Source of the DNA: Hsuehochloa calcarea
Lineage: Eukaryota > Streptophyta > Magnoliopsida > Poales > Poaceae
DNA: 64,000 bases
Direction: 5' to 3'
Assembly (NCBI GenBank): GCA_036346395.1
Contig: CM070604.1
Location: 33,321,662-33,385,661, forward strand
The notes beneath the pieces are model-generated. The model worked only from the letters and a program-made list of their open reading frames with translations. It did not search any database and was not told the origin of the DNA. Positions within the stretch are counted from its first letter, which is position 1, and each line of letters starts with the position of its first letter. Of the stretch, positions 1 to 11,299 are shown one piece after another. The translations under genes and the position numbers were made by a program.

Positions 1-516
1 ATTTCATTAATAGAGTAATTCCAAGTTGATACAAACGCCCAAAGGCCAAATAACAAATAAGTAAATAGCACAATGAAATAAAGTAGTAGTAGTAGGCCAG
101 CGATTCGCCACAGTAATCGTCTGGGCGCACTTAAACGCTTGTCCTCACCGCCCCGGTAGAAGTCTTCTCCTAATAAAGATATTCAAGAAGAATGAGCACT
201 ACAACAGCGCTCGCAAGTCACACCCAATATTGAATGATAATGCATGCATAAAGTAGTCAATCGATAATGGCAGGGTTATTTGCATAAAATGGCATTTTGA
301 TTTTAAATAATATTAATTTCAAGGCCATTTTTATATCTTAACTAAAATCAAATTTAGAAATGACAAAGTTTTAATGTGGATAACCTCCATGTTTGATCGT
401 GAAGGATACCTCCTATGGCTAACCGCCCAATTTTTCCACAAGGATAAATCTTCCAAAACAACTGCTTAAACCATTTTTAAAACCAAAACAAGTCTAACTC
501 GGAGTGGCTTTGCTAG

Positions 517-588
517 CATGTCCATAATCATGACGCGCTATTCAATAGATTTTTACTCGCAGAGTTGGTACAACTTTACCCACAAGAG
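517..588 (-). repeat. Conserved LTR block shared with B, F, H and J (left LTR of C)
   Basis: Read on the minus strand it runs gtgggtaaagttgtaccaac, then ctgcgagtaaaaatctatt, then gaatagcgcgtcatgattat. The same order of words occurs in LTRs of four other families in this window although the surrounding LTR sequence is unalignable by eye. Confidence 0.7.
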
Positions 589-1322
589 ACAGCTTGCTTT
601 ATATGTCGGCCATTACACGCTCCAAGGCGTGCGACTAAGCAACTCGTCACAAGGTCATATAATGTTTTACCCAAGTACTCATGCCCGCTAAGGTTTCGCC
701 TCCTTGACTAACCATCCTCCGGAGCCCTCTTGCGCCAAAGGGATCGTTGTCTAATCGACACCCACTGCACTCCATGGCACGAATATCTATGGAATATCCC
801 AAATTATTAAGCCGTGTTCTCGCCCACACGTAACAAGTGGAAGTACGATAAGGCATAGCAAAATGCGCCAAAGGCCGGGCCTCAATTGACTTGGGCGACT
901 TTCAACTCAACCCATGGGCTTTAATCCTAACCAGATTAAACCCGCATAAACTCGCACCCACCAATCCTCCGCTTCGCCAAGTCCAAATCATTTTCATTTT
1001 TGATTAAAATCATCTTTAATAAACCTCCATGGTGAGACAATACCATGGATTAAACTTTAAATCAATTTGAACCATTTTGGCTAAATTCCCAAAACTCAAC
1101 TCACGACCTAAGCATTTGCTAAGCATATATACTTTGTATAAATTTTATCTAAGGGTGACAAGGGAGTGACATCCAACATTCAAATTGGCCATACGAAAAG
1201 AATTGGTATAACTAAGCATTTAAAACGGGAATTAAAATAATTGATTAAAACTATGCATGCAATAATTATTTAGAAACCAAATAAATAACTTTAAAATATT
1301 AGGGTCAACATGGTCAAAGTGT

Positions 1323-1333
1323 AACTTGCCTTC
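1323..1333 (-). promoter_or_regulatory. GC-type 5' splice-site motif in left LTR of C
   Basis: The minus strand reads GAAG|GCAAGTTAC, the consensus of plant GC-AG intron donors, followed by CTTTGACCATGTTGACCC. It matches the motif at 9690-9700 in the other LTR. Confidence 0.5.
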
Positions 1334-2236
1334 GTTGAAGTCTTGAAATTCTAAATCTTCAGTAGGGTCCAAATCCCTGGAATCGTCGAAGTCTAAACGT
1401 GAAAATACAACAAATCAAAGAAATTCAACTATATTCAAAAAGATAAATAAAACCAAATCAAAATGAAATTATTTTATTTTATTTAGCTAGATAATAATTT
1501 TCTAAAATTTTAGCAATTTGAATCACTCAATTTGGAGTTAAGATGCAAAAGATATGAATTTTACAAGTTTAATCCAAATTAAAATTTTCGATTTAAATTT
1601 CTAAAGAAAATCATTTATTGCGCAATGCCGACGCCACCCTTCCGATTTTCTGAAATTAAAATTAATTCCGACCGGTGGGCCCCACGGTCATAGACTCGGT
1701 TTACATGGACTCGCCACGCGCTTGGTGAGGAGGTGGCGGCGCGACTTAGCGCCGCTGCGTCGATCCACGCGGACCGGCTACGAGGTGGCGCCACGAGGTG
1801 CGCGCGTGGTCGTGCCACGGTGGCGAGCCGCGCCGCGCTGGGATCAAGGTCGCCAAGACTACAGACGCGGCGGCGGGCGGTGAGGTGTGGAACCGAGAGA
1901 GGAGGAGACGGCGATCGTGGTGCTCTCACCCACTCGACGCGGCGAGGACGGAGGCGACCGGCGGTGAGGAAGAAGCGGCGGCGCGCTTCGGTTGACGATG
2001 AGGTGGCAGCTCCGACGACTCTCTGGCGAAGGCGAGGTGCGCACCGGTTGCGCGATGATCCGGCGATGCGAGTGGTGGTGGCGGCGAGGGCGCGGCGGTC
2101 ACGGTGGCGGCACAATCGAAGCTCCAAGCTTCGGCGGTCGTCGGCGGAAAATCTCCGATTACGGCGAGCACACAGAGAGGGAGGGGGAGAGAGTGGTGGC
2201 GGCGGGATGAGCGAACGGAGGGGCGCACGGGGCTTC

Positions 2237-2243
2237 CTTTTAT
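2237..2243 (-). promoter_or_regulatory. TATA box in left LTR of C
   Basis: Minus-strand CCCCTATAAAAGGAAGCC lies just upstream of the GC-rich leader. The same box is at 10603-10609 in the 5' LTR. Confidence 0.6.
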
Positions 2244-2943
2244 AGGGGTCGAGGGGGTCCGAGGCGGTGCGGCGACGTCGAGGACGTGGCGGCGGCGGTT
2301 ACGGAATCGTGGCGCACGCACGCGGAGAAGGGGGCAAGAGGTGGGGGTCGTGCGGAGGTGGGCGCGGATCGTGCGTGACGACGCGGGAGGAGCGGAGATG
2401 GTTGGAGGCGGCGGTTGGCGAGCTCGCCACGCGCGCTAATGGCGGTCGCCGCGGTGACTTCGCGAGACGAAGCGGCGGGAAGAAGCAGCGCGAGGAGGCG
2501 CCGTCCGATTTTAATCTGACGGCTGAGGGATGGAGGAGGCGCGAGAGAGCGGAGCCAGAGATGACGACGGACGGCCAAGACACGCGGAAAAGGGCCAGCC
2601 GGGAGAGGAATAGGAGCGGGCGGCGATTCACCCTAACAACATCAAGCAGATTTTTAAATTGGTTTCTTAATTTATTTAATCCTGTTAATTCAAAAGGGCT
2701 TAGAAAATAGCAAATAAATCCCAAAAATTCTAGAAAAATTAATGTAAGTCTCTAGAATAATTCGACTTAAATAAAATATTTCCAACTTAAGGTTGTTAAT
2801 ATATTTTGGAGATAAATTTATTTTAGCCTTAAACCAATCAAGAAAAGCTTTTAAAATTTCGTAACAACCACAAAATCAAACAAGTTTTAAATTTTAACCA
2901 AATTGGAAATTTTGGGTCATATAAACCTACTTCTTAAAGGGAA

Positions 2944-4480
2944 TCTCGCCCCGAGATTCAGACTTGGTCAAGAAAAGGTGGGGATAATCGGCCGATCTTC
3001 TTCTCGCCTCCCGGTGGCTTCTTCTTCTGAGTGATTGCTCCATCGACTTTGCATGAACGGATGACCTTGCTTCGTAATACGCTCGCCACATCGAGAATCT
3101 TGATCTACCGTTCTCATAGGTGAGATCTTCCCAAGATCGATGCTTTAATCTGTTTCTTCAGTTGGCACTCTGAGACACTTCTTCAGTTGGGATACATGAA
3201 AGACATTGTGAACAGCGGACAAGGATGCTGGTAGCTCGAGCTGATATGCCACTTCACCTCTTCTTGCCAAAATCTTGTAAGGTCCTACAAATCTGGTGCG
3301 AAGTTTTCCTTTGTCCGAATCTTCTTACTCCTCTAAGTGGGGTAACTCGGAGATAGACAAAATTTCCTACTTCAAATATCAATTCCCTCCGACGATTATC
3401 AGCATAACTCTTCTGTCGGGTCTGTGCCACCTTTAGGCGTTCCTTTACTGTTTTAACTTTGCTTTCTGCTTCTTTGATCAACTCTGGTCCAAAGAGTTGA
3501 TGCTCTCCTACTTGATCCCAAAGGAGTGGAGTTCTGCATTTCCTACCGTACAAAGCTTCGAAGGGAGACATCTGTAAACTGGCTTGGTAGCTATTATTGT
3601 ATGAGAATTCTGCATAGGGTAGATTCTTGTCCCAACTCTTTCCATAATCTATGGCACAGGCTCGAAGCATATCTTCAAGGATTTGGTTGACACGTTCTGT
3701 CTGGCCATCTGTCTGGGGATGATAGGCTGTACTAAAGTTGAGTCTGGTTCCCAAGGCTTCGTGCAGGCTCTTCCAAAACCGAGAGGTGAACTGGGAACCT
3801 CTGTCAGACACAATCTTCTTAGGTACACCGTGCAGACAAACTATCTTGGCCATGTACAGTTCTGCTAACTTGTTACTTTGGTAGGTTGTCTTGACTGGGA
3901 TGAAGTGAGCCACTTTAGTCAATCGGTCAATTATCACCCAGATGGAATCACATCCTGATTGGGTCCTGGGGAGTCCGGTGATGAAATCCATACCAACTTC
4001 CTCCCACTTCCACTCGGGAATTGGTAATGGTTGTAGCAAACCAGCGGGTCTTTGATGTTCTGCCTTGACTCGCTGACAAACATCACAACGGGCGACGAAC
4101 TCCGCAATTCCACGCTTCATACTGACCCACCAATATTTTTCCTTCAAATCTTGGTACATTTTGGTATTCCCGGGATGAATGGAGTACTGCGATTCATGAG
4201 CTTCCTTCAGAATCGACTTTAACTCCCGCCGACGGGGTACACAAATGCGGTTTCCAAACCACACTGTTCCTTGCTCATCTTCAGAAAAGCCTGGCGCTTT
4301 GCCTCTTCTCATATTTTTCTTAATTTCTTTGATGTCCTCATCTTCTAACTGCTTCTCCGATCCGCTCAAGAGTTGGTTGAACTTCCAAAGCGCTCACGCA
4401 CCTTGATCAACAATCTCCAAGTTCGATGTTTCAATTCTTCGATAACTCGGCCGACTCTCCCGAACTAAGATGGTGTTGCA
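2944..4480 (-). pseudogene. Gypsy C integrase with chromodomain-like tail
   Basis: The integrase inserts element cDNA into the host chromosome. The open stretch 4369-3254 (371 codons) holds the HHCC zinc finger (HPGNTKMY...CDVCQ), the catalytic triad in GMDFITG, VSDRGSQF and QTERVNQ, and the conserved tail motif MSPFEALYGRKCRTP. Beyond 3254 the frame breaks, but words of the post-integrase and chromodomain region (HNVFHVSQLKKCLRVP, then PHLF) are still readable in shifted frames down to the purine tract. This is the best preserved domain of C. It is a remnant, because the frame is lost at both ends. Confidence 0.9.
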
Positions 4481-4898
4481 ATACGCTTCTCGCTTAGGGC
4501 ATCTGCAACCACATTTGCTTTGCCCGATGGTAATGAATCCCAAGGTCATAATCCTTTATCAATTCCACCATCTTCTCCGTCAAGGTTAAGGTCGATCGGG
4601 TGAAGATGTACTTCGACTCTTATGATCCGTGAAAACCTCACAGCGGTTGCCAATGAGATAATGCCGCCAGATCTTCAAGGCATGCACAATTGCGGCTAAC
4701 TCAAGATCATGAGTCGGGTAATTCCCTTCATGAGGCCTCAACTGACGAGATGCATAAGCTACAACCTTGCCCTCTTGCATCAAAACACAACCGAGTCCCT
4801 GGCGAGATGCGTCGCAGAAATCACAAAATCCTTATGGATATCCTAGGGACTAATACAGGGCGGAGACTAGTCTCGCTCTTCACTCTTGGAAACTTTTC
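4480..4898 (-). pseudogene. Gypsy C RNase H domain
   Basis: RNase H removes the RNA strand during reverse transcription. The minus strand shows GKVVAYASRQLRPHEGNYPT, then HDLELAAIVHALKIWRHYL and RCEVFTDHKS, including the family's catalytic acidic positions in DLEL and TDH. Frameshifts near 4600 and 4800 break it, and the segment up to the integrase is scrambled by small deletions. Confidence 0.85.
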
Positions 4899-5790
4899 TC
4901 ACAGTATCCGTCCATTCAAATTTCTTCTCCTTCTTGGTTGTGTCATTGGTTTTGCTGCTTTGGAGAATCCTTCAATGAATCGGCGGTAATACCCGGCTAA
5001 TCCAAGGAAACTTCTCACTTCTGTGACAGATTTCGGTTGTTTCCAATCCATTACTGCTTCAACTTTGGCTGGATCTACTGCAACTCCTCCTGCTGACACA
5101 ATATGTCCAAGGAATGCCACTTGGCTTAGCCAAAATTGCACTTGCTTTGAATTTAGCATAAAGTCGGTTCTCTCCGAGTTTTCCCAAAATTATTACGAGA
5201 TGGTTCTCATGTTCTTCTCATGGTCTTTGAATAAATAAGGATGTCATCGATGAAGACAACCACAAACTTATCCAAGAATTCCATGAACACTTTGTTCATC
5301 ATATTCATGAAATAAGCGGGGTTCGTCATTGCCGAAAGACATTCATCAGTAAACTCGCATACCCATATCTAGTGGTGAAGGCAGTCTTCGGAACATCTTC
5401 TGGTCTGATCTTCAGTTGGTGATAGCCAGATCTCAAGTCAATCTTCGAGAAAACACTTGCCCCTTTCAACTGGTCGAACAGGTCATCAATCCTGGGTAAT
5501 GGGTACTTATTCTTGATCGTCACCTCATTGAGTGATCTGTAATCCACACACATCCTCATACTATTGTCCTTCTTCTTGACAAATAGCACTGGTGCTCCCC
5601 AAGGTGATGTACTTGGTTGAATATAACCTTTGCTTTGTAACTCTTCAATTTGCTTCTTCATCTCTGCCAATTCATTAGCCAAGATTCGTAAGGTCGCCGA
5701 GATTGGGGCGGTTCCTGCACTAAGTCAATTAAGAACATTATATCCCTATCCGTGGCATTCCGTAAATCGTCAGAAAAACATCCGAAATTC
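4899..5790 (-). pseudogene. Gypsy C reverse transcriptase
   Basis: RNA-dependent DNA polymerase of the element. The stretch 5682-5326 contains PVLFVKKKDNSMRMCVDYRS, NKYPLPRIDDLFDQLKG, KIDLRSGYHQLKIRPEDVPK and TAFTTRYGY. In another frame AYFMNMMNKVFMEFL and the active-site box VVFIDDILIYSK lie at about 5220-5300. VAFLGHIVSAGG and SFLGLAGYYRRFIEGFSK follow at 5159-4899. At least three frameshifts separate these blocks, so no active enzyme can be made. Confidence 0.9.
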
Positions 5791-5808
5791 TTGCACTACC
5801 AGATATCT

Positions 5809-6357
5809 TCAAGCTTCAACTCTTTCAAACGGTCGAAAAGATCTTCCCCTGATGTGTCTTGGGTCCGAATTCAACTGTGACTCCTTGCTCATTGGTGAGG
5901 ATGATAGACCTATTGGCACGCCTATTCGCCTCGATTTTTGGCCACCACCCATACCAAGTATTATATCCGCACCTTGAGATTGCAAGACTATCAAGTTTGC
6001 CGAGAAGGGGACTCGGATATTTCAAGGTAAGGTTCGGCGTAAAGAACTGGTTCTCATTTCGAACCCGGGAATGGATTATCATAGGGTTGTCTAGAGGCGG
6101 TAAGTAACCCGCTTTTTCCACAAAAGCATTGGATACAAAGGAATGCGAAGCCCGTAATCAAACAAAACCGATCTTTGTAACGAATTAATAAGGAACGTAC
6201 CAAGGACGACATCGGTGCCGCCGAGCTTCCTCTGCGTGGCGTGGTTCACACGCCCTTCGTGAACTGGTTCGCCGCTTTGAGGTGACGCTGGTGGTCGGAA
6301 CTCCCGATGTTGGTCTAGTTGGTGTTGCATCATCGCCTCTTCGGCATTTGTTGGCAT
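5809..6357 (-). pseudogene. Gypsy C aspartic protease (active site damaged)
   Basis: The protease cleaves the Gag-Pol polyprotein. Recognisable pieces are GTFLINSLQRSVLFDYG at about 6210, where the family has a D-[ST]-G active-site triplet, and NRSIILTNEQGVTVEFGPKT near 5900-5850. Here Asp is followed by Tyr-Gly, so the Ser/Thr is lost. Frames shift near 6121 and 5994. Identification rests on position between gag and RT and on similarity to the protease of element F. Confidence 0.7.
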
Positions 6358-6359
6358 AA

Positions 6360-7328
6360 TGCCCGCCTCGTTAATGGAAACATGTCACTCCTGCCGTTGA
6401 AGACGCGGTTCTTCTCACAAACCGCTCGCAGTGCATTGTTGCGAAACCAAAAGAGTTGGGGCGTTGTGTCGGTCTTTGGGTTCTATGGGTAGAAGATCGA
6501 ATCTTCCACGCTGGGTGGCGGAGGTTGAACAAGGCGAGGCTTGGGTTGTCCTCCGAGTTGAATTTTTGGCGGCCATCCTCCGCTTGCAGTTCTCCATCTC
6601 CCGATGTTTGGCCTCCGGCGAAAAGCTTTGTTCACCACCGCTGGAAGTCGGTGTAGTCTGGGAGATCACCGACGGAGATTTCATCATTCGTGCCCTCCAT
6701 GAACCTTTCCTCGCCTTTCTTCATCTCTAGCCACATCTGCTGGGCGAGCGAGCAAGCCGGTTGAACCTATGCGGTACTCTCCCACCGTGCGGTTGCCTTG
6801 ACGGCGCGTGAAACTCTCTTTTCTTTAAGGTCATTATTCCCGCGGAATATGTGCATGGCGGAAAGCCCGCACAAACTCCTCCTGTGTGATAGCTGCGCAT
6901 CAAGATGGGCGATGTTGAAGTTATCCCACCATTCCGATGCGGGCCATTGAGCCGATGAGAAGCGAACAGACTCTTTCACGGCGAAGACATTGAGCTATAT
7001 CTAGTTTCTTTCCGATAGCACGGATCCAATCATCGCATCCATCGGCTCTGGCTTTCTTTGGAGAAAGTCGGTGGCGATACGCATGAACTCGCCATGGTAA
7101 ATCTCTCGCGGAGGTGGAGGGGTGGTGCGATCCGAGTTGTTGCTCGCACATTCTCGCATGCTTCCGAGGGATCGGGCTAGGAGGCTAATCGTGGTTTTGG
7201 TTCTCCATCATCCGACGCCAATCCGGTCCTCCACCGGTGGCGGTGGTGGTTGCCGCACGGATTCTCCCGATAATCCATGTTCTCGTTGCTTTGTCCTCGC
7301 ACTACCGCCGCAGACGAGTTGTCACCAT
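6360..7328 (-). pseudogene. Gypsy C gag
   Basis: Gag forms the virus-like particle. The probable start is the ATG at 7328. Readable pieces are DDWIRAIGKKLDIAQCLRRE at about 7050-6990 and SVRFSSAQWPASEWWDNF at about 6975-6915, both typical of the plant gypsy capsid region, then a low-complexity stretch toward the nucleocapsid end near 6360. Several frameshifts and stops interrupt it, and no intact zinc knuckle remains. Confidence 0.75.
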
Positions 7329-7565
7329 CCGCTAGAACTCCAAGATTTAGACGAGCTAGAAGGAAGAGGAAGATCTAAAGGGTAAATTCTAATAGCCCAA
7401 GAACACACAAAGCACTCAAAACGAAGAACAATTTTCCAAGGAATTCTTTATTAAATACTTTTCTTCAACAGAAATTATGGCTACCACAAAGGAATTGGTA
7501 GCTCATAATTCTCGTCTAATGATCGCACTCATCAAATAACAAACTATGGGGTGCTAGGGTATAAT
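7329..7565 (-). other. Spacer between leader ORF and gag of C
   Basis: AT-rich sequence with no open frame of note. It is the counterpart of 56779-57032 in element F. Confidence 0.5.
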
Positions 7566-8103
7566 CTAACTCACTAGAGCTAGTCTCGCCGCCTTATGTA
7601 GCGAGCCACCTCTTCTCGCGCTTTTAACCTCTCCTCTGCTTCCTGTAGTCGATCTTGGGCAGTTCCCAAGTCTTCCAGGGTGTTTCCGTATGCATAGTCC
7701 ATGGCCTTTGCTAGGTCCACTTGGTGTGTCACTGGAAGATCTCGCCTGTGGCCGAGCGGAAAGTGTCACACTGCGGTCGAATATACAATGGGTGATAATG
7801 GAACCCGTGCCTTGAAAGTAGGGGTCATAGATATAGCGGAGATGGCGATCGCTTCTCTCACAGATCTCGATGCCATCGTGAAGGTATCGCGTCGATCGGG
7901 GCATGGAAAACGTGGAAACGGGTGCGGCCCCGCAAGGTCGGCGTGAGCAAAGACTTCGACTCTCCGAGGGGTCGCCCTTCCATCTCGCCTCGTAGCCTTG
8001 GTAGTCCGGCCTTTATGGTACTCCTGTGTTGCATCATCTCCCAAAGAATCTCGCCAATATCCAATGTAAACTCCATGGGAAGTAGCAAAGGGTCTTTCAC
8101 CAT
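7566..8103 (-). pseudogene. Extra leader ORF upstream of gag in gypsy C
   Basis: On the minus strand the ATG at 8103 opens a frame beginning MVKDPLLLPMEFTLDIGEIL. After frameshifts it continues with GPHPFPRFPCPDRRDTFTMA and an Ala/Glu-rich, probably helical tail ending KAARLALVS at 7566. It lies where element F has its own leader ORF (55999-56778), and both end in a Glu/Arg-rich helical segment. I know of no biochemical function. The ATG directly follows a 3' splice-site-like sequence (tatag|ATG). Confidence 0.55.
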
Positions 8104-8239
8104 CTATACTTTTGAGAAAGAGATAAGTCAGTAAGCTTTTTAGAAAGAAGGGTTGAGAAGGACTCTGGATAGACTCAAAATAGTTTTAATTTTTGGAAAT
8201 AAATCCTTAAGACAGCTTCTAAGGCTACGACCTACAATG

Positions 8240-8256
8240 ATATGGCTCGATATCAC
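8240..8256 (-). promoter_or_regulatory. Primer binding site of gypsy C (diverged)
   Basis: Minus-strand gtgatatcgagccatat follows the LTR end (gggtcagaca) and is a decayed form of the initiator-Met tRNA site TGGTATCAGAGC seen intact in elements F and G. Confidence 0.7.
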
Positions 8257-8877
8257 TTTTGTCTGACCCGGAACGAAGGATCCCGAATCCTCCGTGCTCA
8301 AACACTAGTCCAGATTTCCAACAGACACGCTTACAAAATGGTATCACAAACATATCACGCATTTCATTAATAGAGTAATTCCAAGTTGATACAAACGCCC
8401 AAAGGCCAAATAACAAATAAGTAAATAGCACAATGAAATAAAGTAGTAGTAGTAGGCCAGAGCGATTCGCCACAGTGCAATCGTCTGGGCGCACTTAAAC
8501 GCTTGTCCTCACCGTCCCGGTAGAAGTCTTCTCTGAATAAAGATATTCACAAGAATGAGCACTACAACAAAGCCGCAAGTCACACCCAATATTGAATGAT
8601 AATGCATGCATAAAGTAGTCAATCGATAATGGCGGGGTTATTTGCATAAAATGGCATTTTGATTTTAAATAATATTAATTTCAAGGCCATTTTTATATCT
8701 TAACTAAAATCAAATTTAGAAATGACAAAGTTTTAATGTGGATAACCTCCATGTTTGATCGTGAAGGATACCTCCTATGGCTAACCGCCCAATTTTTCCA
8801 CAAGGATAAATCTTCCAAACAACTGCTTAAACCATTTTTAAAACCAAAACAAGTCTAACTCGGAGTGGCTTTGCTAG

Positions 8878-8950
8878 CATGTCCATAATCATGACGCGCT
8901 ATTCGAATAGATTTTTACTCGCAGAGTTGGTACAACTTTACCCACAAGAG
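8878..8950 (-). repeat. Conserved LTR block (right LTR of C)
   Basis: Minus-strand gtgggtaaagttgtaccaac followed by the TCTATT and AATAG words, as in B, F, H and J. Confidence 0.7.
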
Positions 8951-9689
8951 ACAGCTTTGCTTTATATGTCGGCCATTACACGCTCCAAGGCGTGCGACTA
9001 AGCAATCGTCACAAGGTCATATAATGTTTTACCCCAAGTACTCATGCCCGCTAAGGTTTCGCCTCCTTTGACTAACCATCCTCCGGAGCCCCTCTTGCGC
9101 CGGTGGGATCGTTGTCTAATCGACACCCACTGCACTCCATGGCACGAATATCTATGGAATATCCCAAATTATTAAGCCGTGTTCCGCCCACACGTAACAA
9201 GTGGAAGTACGATAAGGCATAGCAAAATGCGCCAAAGGCGGGTCCTCAATTGACTTGGGCGACTTTCAACTCAACCCATGGGCTTTAATCCTAACCAGAT
9301 TAAACCTGCATAAACTCGCACCCACCAATCCTCCGCTTCGCCCAAGTCCAAATCATTTTCATTTTTGATTAAAATCATCTTTAATAAACCTCCATGGTGA
9401 GACAATACCATGGATTAAACTTTAAATCAATTTGAACCATTTTGGCTAAATTCCCAAAACTCAACTCACGACCTAAGCATTTGCTAAGCATATATACTTT
9501 GTATAAATTTTATCTAAGGGTGACAAGGGAGTGACATCCAACATTCAAATTGGCCATACGAAAAGAATTGGTATAACTAAGCATTTAAAACGGGAATTAA
9601 AATAATTGATTAAAACTATGCATGCAATAATTATTTAGAAACCGAAATAAATAACTTTTAAAATATTAGGGTCAACATGGTCAAAGTGT

Positions 9690-9700
9690 AACTTGCCTTC
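9690..9700 (-). promoter_or_regulatory. GC-type 5' splice-site motif in 5' LTR of C
   Basis: GAAG|GCAAGTTACAC then TTTGACCATGTTGACCC on the minus strand. Position and wording agree with B, F and J. Confidence 0.5.
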
Positions 9701-10602
9701 GTTGAAGTCTTGAAATTCTAAATCTTCAGTAGGGTCCAAATCCCCGGAATCGTCGAAGTCTAAACGTGAAAATACAACAAATCAAAGAAATTCAACTATA
9801 TTCAAAAAGATAAATAAAACCAAATCAAAATGAAATTATTTTATTTTATTTAGCTAGATAATAATTTTCTAAAATTTTAGCAATTTGAATCACTCAATTT
9901 GGAGTTAAGATGCAAAAGATATGAATTTTACAAGTTTAATCCAAATTCTGAAATTTTCTGATTTAAATTTCTAAAGAAAAAATCATTTATTGCGCAATGC
10001 CGACGTCAGCCTTCCGATTTTCCGAAATTAAAATTAATTCCGACCGGTGGGCCCCACGTGTCATAGACTCGGTTTACATGGACTCAGTTCACGCGCTTTA
10101 CCGAGGAGGTGGCGCCGACTTGGCGCGCGTCGGATCCACGCCGGACCGGCCGAGGTGGCGCCACGAGGTGCGCGCGCGTGGTCGTGCCACGGTGGCGAGC
10201 CGGCGCCGCGCGTGGGATCAAGGTCGCCGCAGACTACAGCGCGCGGCGGTGAGGTGTGGAACCGAGAGGAGGAGACGGCGATCGTGGTGCTTTCACCCAC
10301 TGACGCGGCGAGGACGGAGGCGACGGCGGTGAGGAAGAAGCGGCGGCGCGCTTCGGTTGACGATGAGGTGGCTGCTCCGACGACTCTCTGGCGAAGGCGA
10401 GGTGCGCACCGGTTGCGCGATGATCCGACGATGCGAGTGGTGGTGGCGGCGAGGGCGCGGCGGTCACGGTGGCGGCACAATCGAAGCTCCAAGCTTCGGC
10501 GGTCGTCGGCGGAAAATCTCCGACTACGGCGAGCACACAGAGAGGAAGGGGGAGAGAGTGGTGGCGGCGGGATGAGCGAACGGAGGGGCGCACGGGGCTT
10601 CC

Positions 10603-10609
10603 TTTTATA
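10603..10609 (-). promoter_or_regulatory. TATA box of gypsy C 5' LTR
   Basis: CCCCTATAAAAGGAAGCC on the minus strand, in front of the GC-rich leader. It is the likely promoter of the element. Confidence 0.65.
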
Positions 10610-11299
10610 GGGGTCGAGGGGGTCCGAGGCGGTGCGGCGACGTCGAGGACGTGGCGGCGGCGGTTACGGAATCGTGGCGCACGACGCGGAGAAGGGGCAA
10701 GAGGTGGGGTCGTGCGGAGGTGGGCGCGGATCGTGCGTGACGACGCGGGAGGAGCGGAGATGGTTGGAGGCGGCGGTTGGCGAGCTCGGCCACGCGCGCT
10801 AATGGCGGTCGCTGGCGGTGACTTCGCGAGACGAAGGCGGCGGGAAGAAGCAGGCGCGAGTGAAGCGCCGTCCGATTTTAATCGGACGGTTGAGGGATGG
10901 AGGAGGCGCGAGAGAGCGGGAGCCGGTAGATGACGATCGGACGGCCAGCACACGCGGGAAAAGGGCCAGGCCGGGGAGAGGAATAGGAGCGGGCCGGCGC
11001 TGATTCAGCCCAACACTGTTGCAGATTTTTAAATTGGTTTCTTAATTTATTTAATCCTTAATTCAAAAGGGCTTAGAAAATAGCAAATAAATCCCAAAAT
11101 TCTAGAAAATTAATGTAAGTCTCTAGAATAATTCGACTTAAATAAAATATTTCCAACTTAAGGTTGTTAATATATTTTGAGATAAATTTATTTTAGCCTT
11201 AAACCAACTGAAGAAAAGCTTTTAAAATTTCAGAACAACCACAAAATCAAACAAGTTTTAAATTTTAACCAAATTGGAAATTTTGGGCTGTTACACCAG

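Larger units (their letters stand above)
1..2919 (-). repeat. 3' LTR of gypsy C (about 100 bp missing at window edge)
   Basis: This stretch matches 8361-11295 almost base for base apart from scattered substitutions and many short indels. The element-side boundary is 2919, where the minus strand begins TGACCCAAAATTTCC after the purine-rich tract at 2920-2940. The LTR holds an AT-rich outer half and a GC-rich block (1690-2620) with a minus-strand TATA box at 2237-2243. Open frames in the GC-rich block are composition artefacts. Confidence 0.9.
8104..9696 (-). other. Predicted leader intron of gypsy C
   Basis: Inferred from sequence only. The donor GAAG|GCAAGT ends the putative LTR exon at 9697. 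The acceptor is ttatctctttctcaaaag followed by tatag|ATG at 8104. The intron would remove the LTR 3' part and the primer binding site, about 1.59 kb, and join the LTR leader directly to the leader ORF. Confidence 0.4.
1..11295 (-). mobile_element. Gypsy element C (chromovirus), nested in element B, left end cut by window
   Basis: A complete Ty3/gypsy layout is read on the minus strand: 5' LTR 8260-11295, primer binding site 8240-8256, leader ORF, gag, protease, RT, RNase H, integrase, chromodomain tail, and 3' LTR 1-2919. The domain order protease-RT-RNase H-integrase and the chromodomain place it in the chromovirus branch. It sits inside the integrase codons of plus-strand element B, which resume at 11296; the right flank ccaga is the expected 5-bp target duplication, but the left copy is outside the window. 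Every coding domain except the integrase core is broken by small indels, so this copy is not autonomous. Confidence 0.9.
8260..11295 (-). repeat. 5' LTR of gypsy C
   Basis: It begins TGTAACAGCCC on the minus strand at 11295 and ends ccgggtcagaca at 8260, 3036 bp. Contents in transcription order: GC-rich promoter and leader (10950-10050, TATA box 10609-10603), AT-rich stretch, GC-type donor at 9697, conserved block 8950-8878, terminal module with GGACTAGTG. It is near-identical to 1-2919 but with many short indels. Confidence 0.9.

Noticed and set aside
1615..2724. Many overlapping open frames on both strands in the left LTR of C, repeated at 9997-11003
   Set aside because: All frames are open at once because of GC-rich, low-stop composition. 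The sequence is LTR leader, and the frames differ between the two LTRs through indels.
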